From: an uncultured Saprospiraceae bacterium
GTDB taxonomy: Bacteria > Bacteroidota > Bacteroidia > Chitinophagales > Saprospiraceae
NCBI GenBank assembly: GCA_937894165.1
Contig: CALCSX010000222.1
Span: forward strand, 1-23,533
Reading direction: 5' to 3'
DNA: 23,533 bases
Shown: in pieces, positions 8,109-16,400 of the stretch
Layout of the letters: each line of letters opens with the position of its first letter
Position numbering within the stretch: the first letter of the stretch is position 1
Position numbers and translations under genes: made by a program
The notes under the pieces: generated by a model
The model's database searches: none
The model's input: the letters and a program-made list of their open reading frames with translations, nothing else
What the model was told of the DNA's origin: nothing

Positions 8109-8153
8109 ATCTAAAAACATATATATGTGATATTATATATAATGTTTTTAGAT
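8109..8153. repeat. Long inverted repeat, 12-bp perfect arms
   Basis: ATCTAAAAACAT (8109-8120) is the exact reverse complement of ATGTTTTTAGAT (8142-8153). With one bulged base (8141) the stem extends by another six A-T pairs (8121-8126 with 8135-8140), leaving the loop GTGATATT. It lies between divergent genes, so a simple terminator role is unlikely unless a small RNA is made here. Confidence 0.6.
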
Positions 8154-8215
8154 GTAAATTTTCTCCAAACCTTTCTATGGTAAATAATGTATAAAGATTA
8201 CATAAAATACTACGG

Positions 8216-8235
8216 ATGTAGAATATATTCTACAT
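8216..8235. promoter_or_regulatory. Perfect 20-bp palindrome, candidate operator
   Basis: ATGTAGAATATATTCTACAT is a perfect palindrome, ending 180 bp before the LuxR-type start at 8416. The form ATGTAG-N8-CTACAT recurs at 10235-10254 before the giant-protein operon. Size and symmetry fit a site for a dimeric HTH regulator; which protein binds is inference. Confidence 0.5.
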
Positions 8236-8308
8236 TAAAATAAATACCTTATTCAATTTTTCTTTGTATTATTGTAATATTGCTGTATTACTTGGTGGAT
8301 TACCACAA

Positions 8309-8328
8309 ATGTAGAAGCATTTTTACAG
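8309..8328. promoter_or_regulatory. Degenerate second copy of the palindrome
   Basis: ATGTAG-AAGCATTT-TTACAG keeps the left half-site and the 8-nt spacer of the site at 8216, with one mismatch in the TACA half. It ends 87 bp before the LuxR-type start and might be a second, weaker operator. Confidence 0.35.
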
Positions 8329-8415
8329 TAGTTTGGGAGAACTTACTTTATCAAGAAAATTAATAATGCCTTATAAATAAATGTATTTATTGGGTCAATC
8401 TTAAATGACGTACAT

Positions 8416-9075
8416 ATGGATACAAATTCTACATTAATTAATGAAGATGATTTGCAAATCTTGATTCTGAATCGTTCACATATCGTGAGAGTTGGAATGG
8501 CAAGTATGATTAAAAAAAGATTCTCAAACACAAAAATTTTTCTAGCTGACTCCTATTTTAGTTTGGTCAGAAGCCTCAATAGCAAACATATCAATATCCT
8601 TATATGTGAAGCATTGGAATCTCTTGAGAAAACTTCCGCTTTTGCATTTAAAATTAAAAACATAAAGCCAGATATAAAATTGCTTCTACTTTCAAATCGA
8701 AAGCAGTCAAATGAATTTACACACACCACCTACAAGAATATAGATTATTTTTTAAACTATAATTCTAACGAAAATGATTTTTTTAGTGCTTTATCTTCAC
8801 TCAAGGAAAATAAAAGTTATGTAAAATTAAATTTGGCACAGAATTGTAATTCTACTTCACAAGTCGAATCTTACTATTATAAAGTAAATGATTTGTCAAG
8901 TCGTGAATTAGAGGTCGCTCAATTATATATTAGTGGTGACGGAAATTTGGAAATTTCTCAAAGACTCAATTTATCACCTTCAACAGTTAGTACCTATAAG
9001 AAGAGAATTTTTGATAAATTAGGTGTTTCAAATGTAATGTCACTAGCTCAACTTTTTGAAACAAAAACCATTTAA
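8416..9075 (+). CDS. LuxR/GerE-type regulator with degenerate receiver domain
   Basis: A 219-residue DNA-binding regulator. Residues about 12-130 follow the response-regulator pattern (LQILILNRSHIVRVGMASMIKKRF, then HINILICE), but the acidic pair is replaced by Asn-Arg (19-20), the phospho-acceptor position appears to be Cys64, and the late lysine is not recognisable (YFLNYNS). It is therefore probably not controlled by phosphorylation. Residues 159-213 form a GerE-type helix-turn-helix (LSSRELEVAQLY, then NLSPSTVSTYKKRIFDKLGVSN). The ATG at 8416 is the only good start. No histidine kinase is adjacent. A related gene follows 388 bp downstream and the giant surface-protein operon comes next, so control of that operon is a reasonable inference. 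Two palindromic sites precede the gene. Confidence 0.88.
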   Translation: MDTNSTLINEDDLQILILNRSHIVRVGMASMIKKRFSNTKIFLADSYFSLVRSLNSKHINILICEALESLEKTSAFAFKIKNIKPDIKLLLLSNRKQSNEFTHTTYKNIDYFLNYNSNENDFFSALSSLKENKSYVKLNLAQNCNSTSQVESYYYKVNDLSSRELEVAQLYISGDGNLEISQRLNLSPSTVSTYKKRIFDKLGVSNVMSLAQLFETKTI

Positions 9076-9463
9076 TTGGAGCCAGTGTTATTGGTGTGAA
9101 TTTTACATTATCCCTTCAATATTTTTCTTTAAACAAAGAATTATACTGCAATTTCTAAGAAATTTAAAAATTGTATTTAGATCAATTATAAATATAATTG
9201 CATTCTTGCATTATTAGAATTATTACTTTAAATTTAAAAATATAAAAAAATAAAAAATCGATGATCCAAAAAGAGATTTTATTCGTAATACAAATAAGTT
9301 TAGTGGGATAAGCTTCTTTTTAATTTTTTTTGATACTACAATAGTTACCGGAATTTCTCGAACTTGAGGAGCTTAGTATAATTGTAAGTCAAATTAAATT
9401 TCCGATTCTGATAAATTGGGAATTGAATAATGTAAATTCATAACAAAGCAAAAAGATGAAAAT
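9076..9463. other. AT-rich intergenic region between the two LuxR-type genes
   Basis: No gene is supportable in these 388 bases. A near-perfect palindrome lies at 9183-9200 (CAATTATA-AA-TATAATTG); its two-base centre makes it a poor RNA hairpin but a possible protein site. The TGTAG-N8-CTACA motif is absent, with only a half-site CTACA at 9336-9340. No terminator with a T-run is evident after the upstream gene. Confidence 0.6.
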
Positions 9464-10150
9464 ATGGAAGCTATTTCACCACACTATAAAGAAAATTTTG
9501 ATTCCGGAAATAATTTTCCAACGAACTTTACCTTTTTAACAGATACCAATCTAAATTTTCTTACAATAAAGAATGTTTTGCTGGATTATTGTGCAAGAGC
9601 GACTTTTGAAAATATAATCATTTCAGATTTAAATTTTTCATCTATTGTCGATACAGTTACATCGTATTCCAAAACGCATATTTTTCTCGTCAATTCTAAC
9701 TGCAGTTCTAAATCTTTAGTATTATTATCAGTCATTCTTAAAAGTCTTTCAGGTGACCATAAAATTTTAATAATAGGTAATGAACATTTAGAACCTAAAT
9801 TGAAAAACATAAATTTCACTTACTTGGATGGCTACCTTAGTGTTAAATCAGGTGTTCCGGAATTGGTGAATGCTATTCAAACTGTTCAATCAGGGAGATT
9901 TTATTATGACCATAATATTCATGAATCAAATTCTATTGTAAAAGAAAGAGCCAATAGCGCTTCTTCCCTTCTTTTATCTGAACGAGAATTGCAAATAGCT
10001 AAAATGTTTATAGAAGGTCAGTCCAATAGAGAAATTTGTAACTGTCTTGATCTAAAACCCTCTACAATAAGTACTTTTAAACGTCGGTTATTATCGAAAT
10101 TAGATTTAAAAAGTTTAATGGATCTGCGCGATTTTTTAAAGATAGACTAG
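9464..10150 (+). CDS. Second LuxR/GerE-type regulator, diverged paralogue
   Basis: A 228-residue protein organised like the gene before it. Residues about 20-145 are a highly degenerate receiver-like domain: the expected phospho-acceptor position lies in HIFLVNSNC (72-80) and has no Asp, although the later GYLSVKSG (123-130) and VPELVNAIQTVQSGRFYY resemble the end of NarL/LuxR-type receivers. Residues 169-226 are a clear GerE helix-turn-helix (LLLSERELQIAKMFIEGQ, then LKPSTISTFKRRLLSKLDLKS). The start ATG is at 9464. It lies 271 bp before the giant-protein gene, in the same orientation. The two regulators are too diverged to be a recent duplication. Their ligand or partner is unknown. Confidence 0.86.
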   Translation: MEAISPHYKENFDSGNNFPTNFTFLTDTNLNFLTIKNVLLDYCARATFENIIISDLNFSSIVDTVTSYSKTHIFLVNSNCSSKSLVLLSVILKSLSGDHKILIIGNEHLEPKLKNINFTYLDGYLSVKSGVPELVNAIQTVQSGRFYYDHNIHESNSIVKERANSASSLLLSERELQIAKMFIEGQSNREICNCLDLKPSTISTFKRRLLSKLDLKSLMDLRDFLKID

Positions 10151-10206
10151 TAAACAATTTAATTTTAAGTTTTCTGCCTTTCATATTGTTAAATGTTACA
10201 ATATGA

Positions 10207-10228
10207 ATGTAGTGTATATTAGTTACAT
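10207..10228. promoter_or_regulatory. Palindrome-like site with 10-nt spacer
   Basis: ATGTAG-N10-TTACAT resembles the TGTAG-N8-CTACA sites but with a two-base longer spacer. It lies seven bases upstream of the better copy at 10235. Possibly an accessory half-site; low confidence. Confidence 0.25.
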
Positions 10229-10234
10229 CACTTC

Positions 10235-10254
10235 ATGTAGCTTTCTTTCTACAA
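10235..10254. promoter_or_regulatory. TGTAG-N8-CTACA site before the giant-protein promoter
   Basis: ATGTAG-CTTTCTTT-CTACAA has the same half-sites and spacer length as the perfect palindrome at 8216-8235. It ends 18 bp upstream of the -33 element of the promoter at 10273-10303, a position typical for an activator site. This is the main evidence that a nearby regulator controls the operon. Confidence 0.45.
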
Positions 10255-10272
10255 AAAATACAGCCATTTAAT

Positions 10273-10303
10273 TTTGATCCTCCTTCACCTTAGTGTAATT
10301 TTG
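10273..10303 (+). promoter_or_regulatory. Bacteroidota-type promoter of the surface-protein operon
   Basis: TTTG (10273-10276), a 19-nt spacer and TAATTTTG (10296-10303) match the group consensus with the same spacing as the tRNA-Asp promoter. It lies 118 bp before the ATG at 10422, giving a leader of roughly 110 nt. No other gene lies between. Confidence 0.65.
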
Positions 10304-10421
10304 TTTTATTAAGAGTTTCTCCCACTTTACTGTAAGTAATCTTGAGCCTAAAGTTTTACAGTATTTGAGTTTGGACCCATCTGGATTCAAGGCATAATAA
10401 TCATTTATTTAAAAATTTTAT

Positions 10422-13400
10422 ATGTGGACAAATTTTACCTTCAATAAGTCAGAGGTATTTAAGGATTTCAATGTAGAGTCGATTCCTAAATTACCATCAG
10501 GAATAATCCGATTTTTCATAATCATACTTATGAATTTTGGATTAATAGCAATTGGTCTTTCGACAGAGAAAACGGATCTCATTATTATTGATTCAGGATT
10601 GGATAAGGAGGAATTCAGTTATCTTCCTCATAATAATTGTGCGTATGATATTATCTGGGTGAATGATGAGACAAATCTAGATGATCTATTTTTTGATATA
10701 TTTACTAGTGGAGATAAATATCAATCGGCACATATAATAAGTCATGCAAAACCGGGTACCCTAATTTTTGGCCAAAAGAATATAAGTCTATTTGATATAG
10801 AAAAAATTCTACATACTGACAAATTTGATTCTCCGGAGAATATATTCTTCTATGGATGTAATTTAATTGCAGATGAAGGTATGTATGCGATCAAACAATT
10901 AGAAGCTGCCGCTAAACAGGTTGACTTTTATGGGTCTATAGACAATACCGGTCTTCCTGCTAATAGTGGTGATTTGGTTTTAGAATATGGAACTAATGGA
11001 AGATCGTCAACAGCAACTTATTTGGAAGGTTATAAAGGCATTAATTTACAATGTGAAATAGATTATTTTGCAGGATGTGATTATACAGTGAATAAAATTT
11101 CACCTCCTGACATTATTGGTGCTCTTTTAGAAGGTACTGATTTTAGTAATTTAGTAGATACTGATTTAAATAATTTTGTAACTGTTAATACGACGGCGAG
11201 TGTCGCCGGAGCAACAATTGCATCCGGTAGAAAAATTTCAGGCTCATTTCCCGGCGGTAAAAGGGCGGGTTTCGTTATTGAACCTCAGGGTGCGGGTTTA
11301 TTATCATTAGATGTACTGGAAGGATTGGAAATCAGAACCTTTCTTGAAGGTCAGTTACAGGAAACTGCCTTATTGGAAAGTGGGGGACTTTTAGGACTAT
11401 CACTTTTAGGCGGGGGAACTGAAGGTAAAAGGAGAGTTGATTTTGTGACATCTCAAGAATTTGATGAGATTGAGCTGGTAATGACAACAACATTATCTGC
11501 CCTAAATTCCATAAGAATTTATTATGGGTTTGCAGAGGATGAGGAATGTGACGGAGATTGTAAAACAGCAATCACAACTGTTAATTTTCCGGGTGCTTCC
11601 GCTTTTACTTGTTCTACTTTCTTGTGTCCTAATTTTTCTAATGTCGGTAATGTAGTGAGTTCTGACACCATGGCTTTTGCCTCGAGAACATCTCTCTTAG
11701 CAGAATCACCTTATGTGCAAGTTAATTCAAATACTACTATCCCGGCCGGGACGGAATTCGGATTTGTAGTTAGTAGAGCCGGTTTATTAGGTTTATTAAG
11801 TTTGGATGTTTTAAATAATATCACTATTACCACGAGGAACGGTAACGACGTAGTTGAAACATTCAATGCCGGAGCTAATTTAGCAGGTGTCGGTTTATTG
11901 GACGGAGACTTATCAGTAATAACATTCAAAGCCAACTCTGATTTTGAAAATGTAAGGATAACATACAATATACCATTATCATTATTAGGTACCAATAGGG
12001 TTCACTATGCATTTATAAGAGCAGATGACGATCTTGATGGTTTTCCAAATTGTATCGATAGATGTGCGAGTGGAGATGATGCCATACTCAATAGTTTTGG
12101 CGGTGTCTTAGCATGTGAGCCGGATTGTAACGTTTTTGCAGGCTATGATCTAAATGTTAGTTCTTTTATGCCGGGTACTGTGCAACTACCTGCAGCTCAA
12201 CCTGGACAAGGATGGCAACCATTACCAAGCAACCCTTCGCCCGCGTCTGTAGGGATAGATGGAACTGTTACGGGACTAGATATTGAAGGATCCTATATGT
12301 TTGAACTGACAGATGGATTCTGTTCGGATACTGTGACTATTAATTTTGTACCTGGATTCGGCGAACCGGGATGTGATAGACCTATGGTGGGACCTAATAT
12401 GATTATTGGAAGTTCAACTTTCTCAGGAGCTTGTGTGAATTGTAATTCCTCAGATGCAGAGAATGTCATAAACGGAAATTTGACTGATTATTCTAGCTAT
12501 AATTCCTTGCTTTCTTTACTTTCGTTTACAACTTTGATCTCAGTAGCTGATACGGTAGATGTATATGATGGAGGGACAAGAGTTGGATTTGTTCTTGAAT
12601 TTGATGATGCTCTACTTAATTTGGATTTAATTTCATCATTCAGATTGACCACATATCTTGAAGGAGTTCAACAGGAGTCTGTCATCTCAAGTTCTGGATT
12701 GGTAGGAACGAATGCAGTTGGTCTTGGCGGCGGAAAGTTTAGAATAAGTTTCGAAACAAGTGCTGACTTTGATGAGGTATCTTTAGAATTTGAAAATACT
12801 TTAGGCCTTAGTTTAGGAAATGAAATAAGAATTTATAATGCCTTTACTGAACCCTCTTCTTGTCAAAATGGTGTGGATCCATTAAATAATTTATCTGAGG
12901 CATGTATAGAACCTTTAACGGCATGCGCCACATACAAGCCTACAATACAATATGAAAGAACCGGATTTGAAGGAGTAGCATGTTCAGCTTGTGAATTAAA
13001 TGATTTGGCGAATATTTTAGATGCGGATGTAAATACATTTGCAACCTTATCATTAGGAGTGGGATTGTTGGTTTCGGGTTCAGTTTCAGTACAAGTTCAA
13101 GAACCATATTCAGCAGGATTTGAGGTAGGCTATGCAGTGAATGCTACACCTGAATTGCTTTCACTCGATGTGTTAGGAGATATTACAATAAATACTTATC
13201 TAAATGGCAGCTTACAAGAAACTCAAAATGGTGGTTCCGGCCTTCTAAATGTCTCTTTAGTTTCAGGAAGTTCCGCTATCTCATTTATAGGTTTCACATC
13301 CACTCAAGCATTTAACGAGGTACAGTTGGTCATCAGTTCACCTGTATCGGCGAATTTATTATCTGAATTACAGATATATTTTGCCTACGTTAGGGTTGAT

Positions 13401-16400
13401 TCTGATGGTGATGGAGTTCCTGATTGTCAGGACAAATGTTTAGCTGGTGACGATAATATTGATATGAACGGCAGCGGTATTCCGGATGCTTGTGAATTAA
13501 CTATCATAGCCACTGACGACACAGCAGGACCCATCAATGGCAACCAAGGATCTTCAGGAGTAGTGAATGTTTTAGACAATGATACAATAGAGGATGAGGC
13601 TGTGGATTTGGGAATTGTTACACTCACGGAACTAGAAAAGGATGATGAGTTAGTCTTAAACTCGGACGGAACTGTTGATGTGCTTCCCAATACACCTTCA
13701 GGAACATATACTTTAACATATAGAATTTGTGAAATTGCGAGTCCTACAAATTGTGACAATGCCACTGTAACAATAACCGTTGCAAGTGCTGAGATAATCG
13801 CTCAGGATGATTTTGCCGGACCCATAGATGGCGAATTGGGCGGTACCGGGGTTTTAAATGTATTAGAGAATGATCTTTTCGACGGGATGGAAGCTACAAT
13901 TGATGAAGTTACTATAACAGAATTATATTCAGATACCCCCTTGACATTACAGTCAAACGGAAATATCGATGTAGCTGCTAATACGGAATCAGGTCTGTAT
14001 ATAGTAGAGTATCAGATTTGTGATAATTTAAATCCCGATAATTGTGCAGATGCAATTGCAAGAGTAAATGTCCAGGGTAATGAAGAGCCATGCGAAATTA
14101 CTTACATGGCCGGCTGCGAATATTTAGTGAATCGAATAAATCCTAATAATTTTATTTCCCTCTTATTGGACGGGACAAATTATAATAATCTCATTGATGC
14201 AGATTTAAATAATTTCGTTGAAGTCAATACAACACTTGCTGTAGGAGGTACTTCACTTGGATCAGTTAAAAGGATTAATGGAAGTTTTCCGGGTGGGCAA
14301 AGAGTAGGATTTGTGATTGAAGCGATTGGTGGAGGACTTTTGGATCTGGATGCATTGGAAGGTATTACTTTAAGGACTTATTTAGATGGAGATATCCAAG
14401 AGGAAGAAGAATTAGGATCCGGCGGATTATTGAATTTGAATCTTCTGGGAGGTACAGAGCTTTCAAAGAGAAGAGTGGATTTCGTTACAAGTACAGATTT
14501 TGATGAAGTTGAAATAATTCTTGGTAACACCTTAGTAGGGTTTAGTTCAATCAGACTTTATTATGCTTATGTGGAAACCGAATCTTGTGATGCCGACTGT
14601 AAAACTGCAATAAACATTGTCAATTTTCCGGGGGCTACAGCTGAAACATGCAGCACTTTCCTATGTCCTGAGTTTATTAATGTTGATAATGTGGTAAGTC
14701 CGGATACTGTAGCTTTTGCTTTCAGAACTTCGCTCCTTGCTGAGACCTCATACATGCAGGTTAATTCGAATACTACATTGCCGGCAGGTACTGAATTTGG
14801 ATTTGTAGTAAGCAGGGATGGATTATTAGGACTATTGAGTTTAGATGTATTAAATAATATCACTGTTACTACCCGCAATGGGAATACTGTAGTTGAAACT
14901 TTTAATGCGGGAGCCAACTTAGCGGGAATTAGTCTTTTAGATGGAGATTTAACGCTCATTTCATTCAAGGCAACAAGTGATTTTGAAAATGTGCGTATAA
15001 GTTACAGTGTACTGCTTTCTTTGCTAGGCACTAATAGGGTGCATTATGCTTTTGTAAGATCCGATGCAGATGGAGATGGAATTCCGGATTGCATCGATAT
15101 GTGTCCGGGAGGTGATGATACCGTTCTTAACAAGTCAGGTGCGCCATTAGAGTGTAATCCGGATTGTACAGTGTTTGCAGGATTTGACCAGGTGCTTAGT
15201 TCGTCTTTACCTGGCGATGCAAATTTAAATCCGGCTGAACCTGGTCAAACTTGGACAGCATTACTTTCTAACCCTTCATCAGCTTCTGTTAATCAGTTAG
15301 GCGAAGTGACAGGTATGGATTTAGTAGGAATATATGGTTTCGTTCTTAGCGATGGAATTTGTTCAGATACCGTATTCATTAATTACAATAGAGGAGCTCT
15401 TCCTGTGGAATGTAACAATGCCATGGTTGGAAACAATGTCGAAATAGGCTCCTCCACTTTTTCAGGTATTTGTGTATTATGTGGTTCAGACGACATTGAA
15501 AATGTTATTTCCGGTGATCTAAACAGTTATATGGAATATTCCAGTCTACTAAGTTTGATTACAAGCTCTACCTTGGTTTCTGTAGTAGATACAAGTCAAG
15601 TTTATCCGGAAGATACTAGAGTAGGTTATGTTGTTGAGATTATGGATGCTGCGCTCAATGCAGACTTGATTTCAGGCTTTGGTTTATCAACTTTTCTGGA
15701 AGGAGTTCAACAAGAAAATATAACAATATCAAATGGCTTATTGGTTACTTCAGCAGCAGATCTTGGAGGTGGCAAATTCAGAGTTAGTTTTGATGCAGCT
15801 CAGGAATTTGATGAAGTGGCATTAAACTTTGAAAATGTATTAAGTTTATCTTTAGGTAATGAAATTAGGATATATTATGCTTTCACAGAGCCTTTATCTT
15901 GTCCGAGTGATATAGATCCTAGTATAAATCCGGGTGATATCTGTATTGAGTACTTTACTTCATGCGATGGCTTGAATCCTGATATAAATTATGAAAGAAC
16001 CGGCATCGACGGTGTGGCTTGCGTGACATGTGAAATTACAGATTTAACTAATTTGATTGATGGAGATCCCTCCACCTTTGCTAATATCAATCTTGGAGCC
16101 GGCGTAATAGTCCAAGGTTCTATATCGACTATTGTTGATCAACAATTCGAAGCGGGGTTTGAAGCAGGCTATGTGATTGGATCTGCACCTGAACTTTTAG
16201 GCTTAGATGTATTAGATGGTTTAATTATAGAAACTTATTTAAATGGATCTTTACAAGAGACAGGAACAAATGCCTCGGGTCTTTTAAATGTTGCTGCAAT
16301 AGTGGGTTCCACTAATTTGGGGCTTGTCTCAATTAATACAACTCTACCATTCAATGAAATTCGATTAATAGTCGTAGCACCGGTGTCAGTTAATCTTCTT

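Larger units (their letters stand above)
7873..8415. other. AT-rich divergent intergenic region with inverted repeats
   Basis: A region of 543 bases between the DUF6090-like gene and the first LuxR-type gene. No coding sequence is supportable. It holds a long inverted repeat (8109-8153), a perfect 20-bp palindrome (8216-8235), a related degenerate copy (8309-8328) and a further ATGTA-N7-TACAT dyad at 8187-8203. No Bacteroidota promoter with correct spacing could be placed before the LuxR gene. Confidence 0.7.

Noticed and set aside
9183..9200. Palindrome CAATTATA-AA-TATAATTG as a terminator of the first LuxR-type gene
   Set aside because: The loop would be two bases, the stem is nearly all A-T and no T-run follows. 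Kept only as a possible protein-binding dyad.
9456..9463. ATG at 9456 as start of the second LuxR-type gene
   Set aside because: It is out of frame with the gene; the in-frame ATG is at 9464.
13427..13765. Antisense open frames of 80-130 codons within the giant genes (also near 14567-14968, 16424-16735, 18858-19397, 20040-20312)
   Set aside because: They lie opposite strongly patterned repeat coding sequence, recur because the repeats recur, and have no start context or domain of their own.
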